In this document: positions 7,885 to 16,215 of the stretch, in pieces | Numbering within the stretch: position 1 is the first letter of the stretch | Layout of the letters: each line of letters begins with the position of its first letter | DNA from: Oleiagrimonas citrea | GTDB lineage: Bacteria > Pseudomonadota > Gammaproteobacteria > Xanthomonadales > Rhodanobacteraceae | Length of the DNA: 64,000 nt | Assembly: GCF_012395255.1 (NCBI RefSeq) | Contig: NZ_JAAZQD010000006.1 | Span: forward strand, 141,479-205,478 | Direction: 5' to 3' | Notes under the pieces: generated by a model | Databases searched by the model: none | Seen by the model: the letters and a program-made list of their open reading frames with translations, nothing else | What the model was told of the DNA's origin: nothing | Program-made: the position numbers and the translations under genes

Positions 7885-9774
7885 ATGATTGCATCTTGCA
7901 TTGCCATGCTGGCCATGAATGCGGCCGCACTTGCGCACGCGCCGCCTACGGTCGCGCAGCTGTTTCAGCGGAACCGATACGAGCGGGTCGAAGTTTCGCC
8001 GGATGGATCGAAGCTGGCCATTGCCTATCGGGTGGACGACGGCACCCGGGTGACTGTGATCGATCGCGCGACCCGCAAGCCGATCACGCAGGTAGATCCG
8101 GGTTCGCGCGGTGAAGTCGGCGAGCTGACCTGGCTCGGCAACGAGCGGTTGCTGCTGTCGGCCAATCGGCGTCTGGCCGGATACAACGTCTCCATCGTCG
8201 AGCCGCGGTTGTACTTGGTCGATTTGCACAAGAAGCACCCCAGGATTCTCGCGGACGATTTTCTCGGCACCATCGATGGCGACGATCGGCATGTCCTGGT
8301 GTCTTCGTGCGGGAATTTTCCCGGAGGCAACTGCGTGCGTCGCATCAATCTTCTCGATGACGACGAAAAAAGCGAATTGCTGGCCACCGCGCCCAAGCAC
8401 ACGTATCTGTTCAGCATCGATCACGCCGGCACCGTGCGTTTTGCACTGGGGTGGGACAAGAACGCGCGCAGTCGTCTGTACCTACGTCAGGGCAAGGGCA
8501 AGTGGAAGCTGGTCAACGATAGCGACGTGTCCCATGTCGACGTGATTCCGCTCGGCATTGCCCGCGACAACCGCAGCGCCGTGCTGGATACGGAGCAGGT
8601 GACGGGTACCGATGTGCTGGAACGCTACGATTTCGCCACCGGCAAGCGCACACCGCTGCTACATGATCCCGATTCCGATCCATTGACGGTGATTCGTTCG
8701 TTCGACGGGCGCGGCATGATCGGCGCCTGGTATGGACCGGGACGCCCGCGTGCGCGCTACTTCACGACAGGCGTGGATGCCAAATGGCATCAAGCGCTGA
8801 ACAAGTCCTTCCCCGATGGCAGGGTCATCGTGGAAAGCGCTTCCGACAACGGCAACATCGTCGTCGTGCGTGTCGTCAGTGACCGCAACCCGGGTCGTTT
8901 CTATCTGCTCGATCGTGCCACGCACAAGCTGGATCATCTGTTCGACGCCCGTCCGGACCTGGATTCGAAGCAGTTGCTGCCGACGCGGCCCTTCACGATG
9001 CAAGCGCGCGACGGCCTCACGTTGCACGGCTTCGTCACGCTGCCGCGTGGCGTGAGCGGGCATGCGCCCATGGTCGTGATCGTGCACGGCGGGCCGTACC
9101 TCATTCGCGATGACTGGACGTTCGACCCGGAGACCCAGCTATTGGCGACGCATGGCTATGCGGTGCTGCATGTGAATTTTCGCGGTTCTGGAGGCAGCGG
9201 TCTCGATTTCGTCGAGCGTGGCTATCGCCAATGGGGCAAGGCCATGCAGAACGACGTCACCGACGCGACGCGTTGGGCGATCAAGCAGGGCCTGGCCGAT
9301 CCCGATCGCATCTGCATCTACGGTGCCAGTTACGGCGGTTACGCGGCACTGATGGGAGCGGCGCTGCAACCGCAACTCTACCGTTGCGCGATCGGCTACG
9401 CGGGTGTCTACGATCTCGCCCGTCTGTATCGCTGGGGAGATATCCATCGCAGCGATTACGGCATGCACTACCTGCACACGGTACTCGGGCTGGACAAGCG
9501 CGAGCTGGCGGCGCATTCGCCCGCCGAGCTTGCCGACCGCATCAAGGTGCCCGTCCTGCTTGCCCATGGAGCCATGGATGGACGTGTACCGTTGAAGTAC
9601 GCGCGCGAAATGCGGCATGCGATGCGGCATGCGGGGCATCCGGTGGAATACCTCGAATACTCGTGGGAAGGGCATGGCCTGAGTCGACGGGACGACATCA
9701 AGGACTTCTACACGCACATGCTGGACTTTCTGCATGCGCATCTGGCCGCACCGGAGAAGGCGAACAGTTCCTGA
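7885..9774 (+). CDS. Secreted S9 family prolyl oligopeptidase / dipeptidyl aminopeptidase
   Basis: A 629-residue protein when started at the ATG at 7885, which places a signal peptide (MIASCIAMLAMNAAALAHA) at the N-terminus and has AGGGA immediately upstream. Residues 25-350 fit the beta-propeller of S9 peptidases and the C-terminal third is the alpha/beta hydrolase domain. The catalytic triad is visible: Ser482 in GASYGGY, Asp565 in HGAMDGRVP and His597 in WEGHGL. It would cut short peptides, probably in the periplasm, for nutrient recovery. The gene stands alone between the autotransporter hairpin and a strong terminator. The longer frame opening at 7828 would bury the signal peptide and is rejected. 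Confidence 0.88.
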   Translation: MIASCIAMLAMNAAALAHAPPTVAQLFQRNRYERVEVSPDGSKLAIAYRVDDGTRVTVIDRATRKPITQVDPGSRGEVGELTWLGNERLLLSANRRLAGYNVSIVEPRLYLVDLHKKHPRILADDFLGTIDGDDRHVLVSSCGNFPGGNCVRRINLLDDDEKSELLATAPKHTYLFSIDHAGTVRFALGWDKNARSRLYLRQGKGKWKLVNDSDVSHVDVIPLGIARDNRSAVLDTEQVTGTDVLERYDFATGKRTPLLHDPDSDPLTVIRSFDGRGMIGAWYGPGRPRARYFTTGVDAKWHQALNKSFPDGRVIVESASDNGNIVVVRVVSDRNPGRFYLLDRATHKLDHLFDARPDLDSKQLLPTRPFTMQARDGLTLHGFVTLPRGVSGHAPMVVIVHGGPYLIRDDWTFDPETQLLATHGYAVLHVNFRGSGGSGLDFVERGYRQWGKAMQNDVTDATRWAIKQGLADPDRICIYGASYGGYAALMGAALQPQLYRCAIGYAGVYDLARLYRWGDIHRSDYGMHYLHTVLGLDKRELAAHSPAELADRIKVPVLLAHGAMDGRVPLKYAREMRHAMRHAGHPVEYLEYSWEGHGLSRRDDIKDFYTHMLDFLHAHLAAPEKANSS

Positions 9775-9795
9775 TCCGGCGTGCGTCATGCTTCA

Positions 9796-9829
9796 TGAAA
9801 AAGGGGCGCCGAAGCGCCCCTTTTTTCAT
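9796..9829. terminator. Bidirectional intrinsic terminator between S9 peptidase and glnA
   Basis: Stem GGGGCGC/GCGCCCC with a 4-base CGAA loop, flanked by A5 on the left and T6 on the right, so it works as an intrinsic terminator for both the plus-strand peptidase gene and the minus-strand glnA. Confidence 0.88.
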
Positions 9830-9847
9830 GATCGATCCACGAGGCGA

Positions 9848-11257
9848 TCAGAACGAGTAGTACATCGAGAACTCCAGCGGATGCGTGGAGGCGCGGTACT
9901 TGGTCACTTCCTGCATCTTCAGTGCGATGTAGCCGTCGATGAAGTCGTCGGTGAACACGTCGCCGGCCTTGAGGAAGTCGCGATCCTTGTCCAGTGCTTC
10001 CAGGGCCTGATCCAGGCTGGAGCAGACCTGCGGGATGTTCTTCTCCTCTTCCGGCGGCAGGTCGTACAGATCCTTGTCGGCGGGCGCGCCCGGGTCGATC
10101 TTGTTCATGATGCCGTCCAGGCCGGCCATCATCAGCGCGGTGAAGGTCAGGTAGCCGGACTGCATCGGGTCGGGGAAGCGCACTTCGATGCGGCGGCCCT
10201 TGGGGCTGGACACGTACGGGATGCGGCAACTTGCCGAGCGGTTGCGCGCCGAGTAGGCCAGCATCACCGGCGCCTCGAAGCCCGGCACCAGGCGCTTGTA
10301 GCTGTTGGTGGTGGCGTTGGCGAAGGCGTTGATGGCCTTGGCGTGCTTGAAGATGCCGCCGATGTACCACAGCGCGGTCTGCGACAGGCCGCCGTACAGG
10401 TCGCCCGCGAACAGGTTCTCGCCGCCCTTCGACAGCGACTGGTGCACGTGCATGCCGGAGCCGTTGTCGCCGACCACCGGTTTGGGCATGAAGGTGGCGG
10501 TCTTGCCGTTCTCGTGGGCGACGTTCTTGACCACGTACTTCATCATCAGCAGTTCGTCGGCCTTCTTCACCAGCGTGTTGAAGCGCGTGCCGATCTCGCA
10601 CTGGCCGGCGTTGGACACCTCGTGATGGTGCACTTCGACCACCTGGCCCAGCTCCTCCAGCACCTTGCACATGTCCGCGCGCAGGTCGCCCAGCGAATCG
10701 ACCGGGCTGACCGGGAAGTAGCCGCCCTTCACGCCCGGACGATGGCCGGCATTGCCTTCCTCGTACTTGTAGCGCGAGCTCCAGTGGGCTTCCTGCGACT
10801 CGATCTCGTAGAACACGCGGCCCATGTCGTTCTGCCAGCGCACCGAATCGAACACGAAGAATTCCGGCTCCGGGCCGAAGAAGGCCGAGTCGGCGATACC
10901 GGTGGACTTCAGGTAGGCTTCGGCGCGGCGCGCGATGGAGCGCGGATCGCGGCCGTAGGCCTGCATGGTCGACGGCTCCAGCACGTCGCAGGTCAGGATC
11001 AGCTGCTTGTGACCACTGAACGGATCGATCAGCGCCGTGTCCGGATCCGGCATCAGAATCATGTCGGATTCGTTGATGCCCTTCCAGCCGGAGATCGACG
11101 AGCCGTCGAACATCTTGCCGTCCTCGAAGGTCGACTCGTCGACGGTGTGCGCGGGGTAGGTGACGTGATGCTGCTTGCCGAGCATGTCCGCGAAGCGGAA
11201 GTCGACAAACTCGATGTTCTCGTCCTTGATCAGTTTCAGTACGGCGTTGGCGGTCAT
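9848..11257 (-). CDS. glnA: Glutamine synthetase, type I
   Basis: A 469-residue cytoplasmic enzyme, the usual length for bacterial GSI-beta, that makes glutamine from glutamate, ammonia and ATP as a dodecamer. The N-terminal [15 protein letters not shown], the FDGSSISGW loop, the [10 protein letters not shown] metal-binding strand and the C-terminal SMYYSF are all present. The adenylylation site is retained: Tyr398 in LYDLPPEE, so activity should be controlled by GlnE as in enteric bacteria. Transcription is probably nitrogen-controlled through a sigma-54 promoter and NtrC-like sites upstream. No glnB/glnK or ntrBC gene is adjacent. The ribosome binding site is weak (GGA). Confidence 0.97.
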   Translation of the reverse strand: MTANAVLKLIKDENIEFVDFRFADMLGKQHHVTYPAHTVDESTFEDGKMFDGSSISGWKGINESDMILMPDPDTALIDPFSGHKQLILTCDVLEPSTMQAYGRDPRSIARRAEAYLKSTGIADSAFFGPEPEFFVFDSVRWQNDMGRVFYEIESQEAHWSSRYKYEEGNAGHRPGVKGGYFPVSPVDSLGDLRADMCKVLEELGQVVEVHHHEVSNAGQCEIGTRFNTLVKKADELLMMKYVVKNVAHENGKTATFMPKPVVGDNGSGMHVHQSLSKGGENLFAGDLYGGLSQTALWYIGGIFKHAKAINAFANATTNSYKRLVPGFEAPVMLAYSARNRSASCRIPYVSSPKGRRIEVRFPDPMQSGYLTFTALMMAGLDGIMNKIDPGAPADKDLYDLPPEEEKNIPQVCSSLDQALEALDKDRDFLKAGDVFTDDFIDGYIALKMQEVTKYRASTHPLEFSMYYSF

Positions 11258-11298
11258 GGAGGCATCCAGCGTTGATGGGTGAGAGACAGTGCCCTTTA

Positions 11299-11314
11299 AG
11301 CATAGGGCATGCCA
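11299..11314 (-). promoter_or_regulatory. Sigma-54 (-24/-12) promoter of glnA
   Basis: Reading the minus strand, TGGCATG-N5-TGCT has the invariant GG and GC exactly 10 bp apart, matching the RpoN consensus TGGCACG-N4-TTGC at most positions. The start of transcription would lie near 11288, about 30 nt before the glnA ATG. Confidence 0.75.
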
Positions 11315-11364
11315 CGGGCAAAGCGCGTCGCCATGCGGTGCAGACGGATGCCAGGGCCACTTTT

Positions 11365-11381
11365 TGCACCAAATTCATGCA
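11365..11381. promoter_or_regulatory. NtrC-like binding site, promoter-proximal
   Basis: The 17-bp element has a perfect left half TGCACCA and a weaker right half TCATGCA, compared with the enteric glnA site TGCACCA-N3-TGGTGCT. It lies about 80 bp upstream of the predicted sigma-54 start. Confidence 0.6.
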
Positions 11382-11395
11382 AAAGAACTACAGCT

Positions 11396-11412
11396 TGCAC
11401 AAGCATGGTGAT
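11396..11412. promoter_or_regulatory. NtrC-like binding site, promoter-distal
   Basis: The 17-bp element TGCACAAGCATGGTGAT matches 14 of 17 bases of the enteric glnA NtrC site as I recall it. It sits 31 bp (about three DNA turns) from the proximal site, the same-face spacing expected for cooperative NtrC binding. A further GGTGCA half-site follows at about 11416. Confidence 0.62.
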
Positions 11413-11667
11413 TCCGGTGCACGTGTCCAGCCCGCCATGGATGGCATCGTTCGCTCTGGGGCGATCGCTCGGCATGATCGGGAAACGCTTTGTTCGCGCT
11501 TTTTCGATTGCAAACTTCCAGCGCGACGCCAACATCGGTGACATCACCGGTCCCTGACGCACGCCGGTGTGGCGCGCCGGCAGCTGGGCGGGAAGATCCA
11601 GCCGGACGCGCACGTGACCCCGGACCGGTGGGTTCGCGGTCCCGCGTCGACATCACGAGAACCCGTC
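11413..11667. other. Intergenic DNA upstream of the dioxygenase gene
   Basis: About 250 bp with no convincing gene, repeat or RNA. It presumably holds the promoter of the plus-strand dioxygenase, but no -35/-10 pair stands out. Open frames here are short and continue the dioxygenase frame upstream without a plausible start signal. Confidence 0.4.
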
Positions 11668-12504
11668 ATGAGCGCGCCGCGTTTTCCCACTTATTTCCTC
11701 TCCCACGGCGGCGGCCCCTGGCCGTACATGAAAGGGCCGATGCGCGAACACTACCGCCTGCTGGAACGGTCGTTGCAGGATCTTCCTGCCCAGTTGCCGG
11801 AGCGGCCGCGTGCGGTACTGGTGGTGACCGGGCATTGGGAAGAAGACGCGTACACGGTGTCGTCCTCGCCTGCACCAGGCATGGTGTTCGACTACTACGG
11901 GTTTCCCGAATACCTGTATCACATCCAGTATCCGGCGCCAGGTGCGCCGACCCTGGCCGAGCGTGTGCACGGATTACTGTCCGCGGCGGATCTGCCTGCG
12001 CGCGCCGATGCTGAACGCGGTTTCGACCACGGCACGTTCAGCATGATGAAGCCGATCTATCCGGATGCAGACATGCCGATCGTGCAGCTGTCGCTGCGAC
12101 ACGGTTACGACCCGGCCGAGCACTGGCGCGCGGGCCAGGCGCTAGCGCCGCTGCGCGACGAGGGCATCCTCATCGTGGGCAGCGGACTGAGCTACCACAA
12201 TCTGTCGAAGTTCGGCCCCGCCGGCGCGGAGCCGGCCATGCAGTTTGACGGTTGGCTACGGCAAACCCTGGCCGCCGGCCCCGAGGCGCGGCGCGAAGCG
12301 CTGATGCACTGGGCGCAGGCGCCCTCGGCGCGCGAAGCTCATCCGCGCGAGGATCACCTGATCCCGTTGATGGTGGTGCTGGGCGCGGCGCAGGATGATC
12401 CGGCGGTATGCGTCTATGGCGAGCGTTTCATGGGGGTGGCCGCGTCGAGTTTCCGCTTCGGCGTGGATCGCACGCCGACGGCCTTCGATCAGCTGGCGGC
12501 CTGA
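11668..12504 (+). CDS. Class III extradiol ring-cleavage dioxygenase family protein (DODA/YgiD-like)
   Basis: A 278-residue cytoplasmic protein of the LigB-type superfamily, which uses Zn(II) or Fe(II) to open catechol-like rings (for example DOPA 4,5-dioxygenase). The likely metal and catalytic histidines are in FLSHGGGPW near residue 11, VVTGHWEED near residue 57, the GFDHGTF segment near residue 118 and GSGLSYHNL near residue 177. I chose the ATG at 11668, which begins MSAPRFPTYF directly before the first histidine motif; the ribosome binding site is weak. It has no pathway genes beside it, so the natural substrate is unknown. Confidence 0.85.
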   Translation: MSAPRFPTYFLSHGGGPWPYMKGPMREHYRLLERSLQDLPAQLPERPRAVLVVTGHWEEDAYTVSSSPAPGMVFDYYGFPEYLYHIQYPAPGAPTLAERVHGLLSAADLPARADAERGFDHGTFSMMKPIYPDADMPIVQLSLRHGYDPAEHWRAGQALAPLRDEGILIVGSGLSYHNLSKFGPAGAEPAMQFDGWLRQTLAAGPEARREALMHWAQAPSAREAHPREDHLIPLMVVLGAAQDDPAVCVYGERFMGVAASSFRFGVDRTPTAFDQLAA

Positions 12505-12506
12505 GC

Positions 12507-12533
12507 GTCCCCGCCGATCATTCGGCCGGGGGC
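12507..12533 (+). terminator. Weak hairpin after the dioxygenase gene
   Basis: An inverted repeat with GCCGA/TCGGC as its core, TCAT as its loop and flanking C/G runs begins two bases after the dioxygenase stop. It lacks a T tract. The rest of the gap up to uppP holds nothing I recognise. Confidence 0.35.
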
Positions 12534-12776
12534 GGATAAGACACAAGTTCCGGTGCAGGCGCACCCGTGAGCGTATGGGGCGGGACCCGCACCGCATGCC
12601 TCATGCACATCGTGCGAATTGCTGGTGCAGATTACGAGGCATGTCGCAGGGAAGCGGCTGGAGCCAAGGCGAAAGTCACCGAGTGACGGGTTCATCGCGC
12701 GATTTGCCCGTTTTTTGCCCCGATTTCCGACGGCGTTGCGCGTACACTGCGATTTTTTGCGACGGACCCCGCGCCC

Positions 12777-13571
12777 ATGCACGACCTGATCCGCGTCATC
12801 GTCCTCGGCATCATCGAGGGCATCACCGAATTCCTGCCGATCTCCTCGACCGGCCACTTGTTGATCGCCGAACGCTGGCTGGGCGCGCGTTCGGACCTGT
12901 TCAATGTCGGCATCCAGGCGGGCGCGATCCTGGCGGTGACGCTGATCTACTGGAAGCGCATCTGGCAGCTGCTGACGCAGTGGCGTGATCCGGCCAACCG
13001 CGACTACCTGTTCAAGCTCATTGTCGCGTTCCTCATCACCGCCGTGCTCGGGCTGATCGCGGTCAAGCACGGCTTCAAGCTGCCGGAGACGGTGACGCCG
13101 GTGGCGTGGGCGCTGATCGTCGGTGGCTTCTGGATGCTGGCGGCCGAGCAGGTCGCCGCGCGCAAGCCGGACCGGCGCGAGATTACCTGGACCGTGGCGA
13201 TCCTGGTCGGCATCGCGCAGATGGTTGCCGGCATCTTCCCCGGCACATCGCGCTCGGCCGCGACCATTTTCGCGGCCATGCTGTTCGGCACCAGCAACCG
13301 CGAGTCGGCCACCGAATTCGCGTTTCTGGTCGGCATCCCGACCATGTACGCGGCGACTGGCTACGAAATGCTGAAGGTGTTGCACGACGGCGGTGCGGCG
13401 CACGAGGACTGGACGGCGCTGGGTGTGGGCTTCGTGGTCTCGGCCATCGTCGCCTTCATCGCCGTGAAGTGGCTGCTCGGTTACATTCGCACGCACCGCT
13501 TCACGCCGTTCGCGATCTACCGCATCGCGCTGGGCGTGGCCCTGCTGCTGCTGCTTCCGGGCGGCGCCTGA
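12777..13571 (+). CDS. uppP: Undecaprenyl-diphosphatase
   Basis: A 264-residue polytopic inner-membrane enzyme (BacA/UppP) that removes a phosphate from undecaprenyl diphosphate to recycle the lipid carrier for peptidoglycan and other envelope polymers. Both family motifs are intact: EGITEFLPISSTGH at residues 14-27 and PGTSRSAATI from residue 155. About seven or eight hydrophobic segments are visible and the length is typical. Loss of carrier recycling raises bacitracin sensitivity in known members. The gene ends three bases before the convergent AI-2E transporter gene. Confidence 0.96.
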   Translation: MHDLIRVIVLGIIEGITEFLPISSTGHLLIAERWLGARSDLFNVGIQAGAILAVTLIYWKRIWQLLTQWRDPANRDYLFKLIVAFLITAVLGLIAVKHGFKLPETVTPVAWALIVGGFWMLAAEQVAARKPDRREITWTVAILVGIAQMVAGIFPGTSRSAATIFAAMLFGTSNRESATEFAFLVGIPTMYAATGYEMLKVLHDGGAAHEDWTALGVGFVVSAIVAFIAVKWLLGYIRTHRFTPFAIYRIALGVALLLLLPGGA

Positions 13572-13574
13572 GCG

Positions 13575-14696
13575 TTAGCGCCCGACCAGGTGGGCGAACC
13601 ACTCCCAGCCGCGGATGTGTTCGGCGATCAGCTTTACCGTGGTCAGCATCGGCACCGCCAGCAACGCGCCAGCGATGCCCCAGATCCACGCCCACAGCAA
13701 CAGCCAGATCAGGATCGCCACCGGTGACAGGCGCATGCGTCGGCCCATGATCATCGGTGTGACCAGGTTGCCCTCGACGGAAGTCAGCGCGGCGAAGCTC
13801 AGCGCCGGGGCCAGCGCATTGAGCAGGTGGTCGAAGTGCATGCTGCCGGCCACCGTCAGCACCAGCGTCATGCTGATCGCGCCGACGTAGGGCACGAAGT
13901 TGGCCAGTGCCGCCAGACCGCCCCACAGCAGCGGATCGGGCATCTTCAGGCCCCACAGGATCAGCGCGGTCAAAGCGCCCAGTGTGAAATTGATGCAGGT
14001 GGCGGTGAAGATGTAGCGCGACACCTCGGCCTGGATACTGCGCACGATGGTGACCACGTGCCGCTTGCTGGCGAACGAAGGCGAAACCTCGACCAGCTTC
14101 AGCAGCATGCGGTCGCCGAAGATCAGGAAGAAGAAAACCAGCAGACCGACGGTGAGCGCGAACGCCAGCACGCGCGGGGTGATGGCGATGACGTCCCAGA
14201 CATCGAAGCGTGCCGGCCGCGGCGCGGCCGTATGCCGCGTGCCGCTGCCGACCAGGGATTGCGTGGCGCGGTTGGCCTCGTCGAGTTTGCGCGTGAACGG
14301 TTTGATCTTCGGTGCCAGATCGTGACGGATCGCACTCGGCGCCTGCTGCAGCCACTTCACCGCGGGCGGCGCCAGCAGCGTGACTGCGCCGACCGAACCG
14401 CCGGCCACGGCCAGCATCACGACCATCGCCGAAAGAAAACGCGGAATGTGCAGGTGCGCCGCACTGGCGACCAGCGGGTTCAGGCCCAGGCCGAGGAACA
14501 TCGCCAGCATCAGCGGCACGACCAGGGTCTGGCTCAGCGCCAGCGTGTAGAGCAGCGCCAGCACCAGCAGCGCGGTCAGCATCAGGCTCATGGCCTGGGT
14601 GGGGCGACGCAGTTCGAGCGGACGGGCGTCTTTCTCCGCCGCATCGCCCGGCGTGGCCGGCAGCCTGGATTCGCCGGATGGCCGTTCTTGCGTCAT
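13575..14696 (-). CDS. AI-2E family transporter (PerM/UPF0118)
   Basis: A 373-residue inner-membrane protein. After a polar N-terminus of about 35 residues come two hydrophobic helices (SLMLTALLVLALLYTLALS and VPLMLAMFLGLGLNPLV), a periplasmic or cytoplasmic loop (about 115-165), and a C-terminal cluster of helices including FVPYVGAISM and GRRMRLSPVAILIWLLLWAWIWG, which is the signature region of this family. Some members export autoinducer-2, others act in sodium or potassium/proton antiport, so the substrate cannot be given. Convergent with uppP. It is the first gene of a minus-strand stretch but is separated from the next minus-strand gene by 61 bp. Confidence 0.88.
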   Translation of the reverse strand: MTQERPSGESRLPATPGDAAEKDARPLELRRPTQAMSLMLTALLVLALLYTLALSQTLVVPLMLAMFLGLGLNPLVASAAHLHIPRFLSAMVVMLAVAGGSVGAVTLLAPPAVKWLQQAPSAIRHDLAPKIKPFTRKLDEANRATQSLVGSGTRHTAAPRPARFDVWDVIAITPRVLAFALTVGLLVFFFLIFGDRMLLKLVEVSPSFASKRHVVTIVRSIQAEVSRYIFTATCINFTLGALTALILWGLKMPDPLLWGGLAALANFVPYVGAISMTLVLTVAGSMHFDHLLNALAPALSFAALTSVEGNLVTPMIMGRRMRLSPVAILIWLLLWAWIWGIAGALLAVPMLTTVKLIAEHIRGWEWFAHLVGR

Positions 14697-14757
14697 GTCC
14701 CTCTCCCGGCGCGGCGGTACGACGCCGCGTCGTGGTGAAGCCTTCGATGCCGGTTCA

Positions 14758-15006
14758 TTACAGTACGCCGCGAAGGAAGCCGAAACCCCAGCGCCAGGCC
14801 AGCGACCATGCGCGGCGCGGCGGACGCCAGTCCGGGCGGTGGCGGCCCAGCAGGAAGCCGCCCAGGGCGGCGACGCCGAGCGGTAGCGCCGGCGCGGCGC
14901 GGTACTGGCGGTCCAGCGTCTGCACGGCCGCGCGGACGCGCCGGCGTTGCTCAGTGGCTTCGGCGCGGCGCATGTGGCATTCGATCAGGGCACGTCGGTA
15001 GCGCAT
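14758..15006 (-). CDS. Small basic YqjK-like protein
   Basis: An 82-residue, strongly basic protein (MRYRRALIECHMRRAEATEQRR...) with one short hydrophobic patch (LPLGVAALGGFLLG). The ATG at 15006 was chosen because it has GAGGA upstream and follows the stop of the preceding gene by four bases. Its place after a YqjD-like and a YqjE-like gene matches the enteric yqjDEK order, and on that basis I call it YqjK-like; sequence similarity alone is too weak to be sure. Role unknown; in enteric bacteria the cluster is induced in stationary phase. Confidence 0.6.
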   Translation of the reverse strand: MRYRRALIECHMRRAEATEQRRRVRAAVQTLDRQYRAAPALPLGVAALGGFLLGRHRPDWRPPRRAWSLAWRWGFGFLRGVL

Positions 15007-15010
15007 TGCT

Positions 15011-15481
15011 TTATCGATCCTCGGGAGCACGCCGGGCGCGCGCGAACAGGTCGCGCATCTCGGCACGGGTGGCCGGCATGGTCATGTTGCGCGCGGTGCG
15101 GCGCAGCAGCAGGCGGGCGACGACCAGCAGCACGACATGCACGCCGACCAGTGCGGCCAGCGCCAGCCCGACCGAGTGGGTCAGCAGGTACAGTCCCCAG
15201 CCGATCAGCGCGATGAGGCTGGCCCACAGCGACAGGCTGAGGCCGACCAGCACCACCACCAGCGCGAATACCAGCGGCCAGCTGACTCGCGCCAGACGCA
15301 GTTCGCTGCGGGCGAGCGCGAACAGCGCGACGGCGAATTCGCGCGTCGCGTCGAACAGCGTTCGCGCGGCCTCCCAGGCGGCCGGAATGTCCAGACGATC
15401 CGCGGACGCATCCTCGTCGCGAGGTGCGTCCTGCGGCGCGTCGTCCGGTTCCGCCGGGCCGTCGCTTTCGGGCGACTGCAC
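15011..15481 (-). CDS. Phage-holin-family membrane protein (YqjE/DUF1469)
   Basis: A 156-residue protein with an acidic N-terminus (about 35 residues), an amphipathic helix, and two long hydrophobic helices: PLVFALVVVLVGLSLSLWASLIALIGW and GLALAALVGVHVVLLVVARLLL. This is the layout of Holin-X/YqjE proteins, which are bacterial inner-membrane proteins and not phage lysis genes despite the family name. It follows the YqjD-like gene by three bases and precedes the YqjK-like gene by four, so the three are co-translated. In E. coli the equivalent cluster is linked to stationary phase and ribosome anchoring through YqjD. Confidence 0.85.
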   Translation of the reverse strand: MQSPESDGPAEPDDAPQDAPRDEDASADRLDIPAAWEAARTLFDATREFAVALFALARSELRLARVSWPLVFALVVVLVGLSLSLWASLIALIGWGLYLLTHSVGLALAALVGVHVVLLVVARLLLRRTARNMTMPATRAEMRDLFARARRAPEDR

Positions 15482-15484
15482 CGA

Positions 15485-15856
15485 TCAGCGCCGACGCAGG
15501 ATGCTGCCGAGCAGCCAGCCGCCGGCTACCGCCATGGCCAGGGACTTGCCCGGGTTCTCGCGCACGTAGTCGAACACGCGATCCAGCGACTGTTCGGCGT
15601 AGTCCCGGCCCTCGGCCCATTTCTCCTGACCCTTTTCGCCCAGGCGCGCGGCGCGGTCGTGGGTGCGCTGCGCGGCGGACGCGGTGGCGTCGGTGGCACG
15701 GTGCAGCGCGCGTTCGGTGCGCTCGGTGCCGCTGACCACCGCATCGCGGGTGGCGTGCAGGGCGGCCGACTCGCGCTCTTTGAGGCGCTCGGCGCTTTCG
15801 GCGATGCGCTCGTCGAAGTCCGGATGCGTTTCGTTCTCTTTGTTCTTGCTTGCCAT
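15485..15856 (-). CDS. YqjD/ElaB family (DUF883) tail-anchored protein
   Basis: A 123-residue protein, mostly charged helix (residues 1-95, rich in E, R, A and K, likely coiled coil), ending in the family hallmark YVRENPGKSLAMAVAGGWLLGSILRRR with a single C-terminal membrane anchor. E. coli YqjD and ElaB attach ribosomes to the membrane in stationary phase. First gene of the YqjD-YqjE-YqjK-like set, with three bases to the next gene. The upstream gap of 33 bp to the DUF1328 gene holds a ribosome binding site (GGAGAAC), and co-transcription with that gene is likely. Confidence 0.85.
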   Translation of the reverse strand: MASKNKENETHPDFDERIAESAERLKERESAALHATRDAVVSGTERTERALHRATDATASAAQRTHDRAARLGEKGQEKWAEGRDYAEQSLDRVFDYVRENPGKSLAMAVAGGWLLGSILRRR

Positions 15857-15889
15857 GGGAATGTTCTCCTGTGTCGTGCGTGGGAGGCG

Positions 15890-16048
15890 CTATGTGCGTC
15901 GACCGCGGATCAGGGCGACGATGAACAGCACCAGGAAAATGATGAACAGGATCTTGGCAATGCCGGCTGCCGCGCCAGCGATGCCGCCGAAGCCGAGCAC
16001 GGCGGCGATGATGGCGATGATCAGAAACGTGATGGCCCAAGAAAGCAT
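15890..16048 (-). CDS. DUF1328 family small membrane protein (YtjA-like)
   Basis: A 52-residue protein that is almost entirely two membrane helices: [20 protein letters not shown], a [15 protein letters not shown] hinge, then [17 protein letters not shown]. This matches the DUF1328/YtjA family. The ATG at 16048 has AAGGA seven bases upstream; the longer frame starting at 16138 has no family similarity. These proteins are often induced by envelope or osmotic stress; their job is not known. It heads the YqjD/E/K-like cluster, so the four genes may form one stress-response operon. Confidence 0.85.
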   Translation of the reverse strand: MLSWAITFLIIAIIAAVLGFGGIAGAAAGIAKILFIIFLVLFIVALIRGRRT

Positions 16049-16215
16049 GTGCAAATCCTTCTGATTGCGCCGCCGTATCGCGGCGTCGATGCATCGTCGT
16101 GGCATCGACTCGACCATCCTGGAAGCGCGGCTGTGCATCCGTCCTGAACGCTTTCATGGTGCGGCCGCGAGGGTTCAGCAAGGTGACTGGTTGCTGAACC
16201 CCTGTGGTGACGCGA

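Noticed and set aside
9734..11275. 513-residue plus-strand frame opposite glnA
   Set aside because: Antisense of a confirmed glutamine synthetase gene; open only because of codon bias.
11320..11358. Alternative sigma-54 sites (TGGCGACGCGCTTTGC and TGGCATCCGTCTGCAC, minus strand)
   Set aside because: The distance between GG and GC is 11 and 9 bp instead of 10, so they are not expected to work; the site at 11299-11314 has the correct spacing.
15011..15481. Phage holin
   Set aside because: The family name is misleading: YqjE-type proteins are host membrane proteins and the neighbours are YqjD/YqjK-like, not phage genes.
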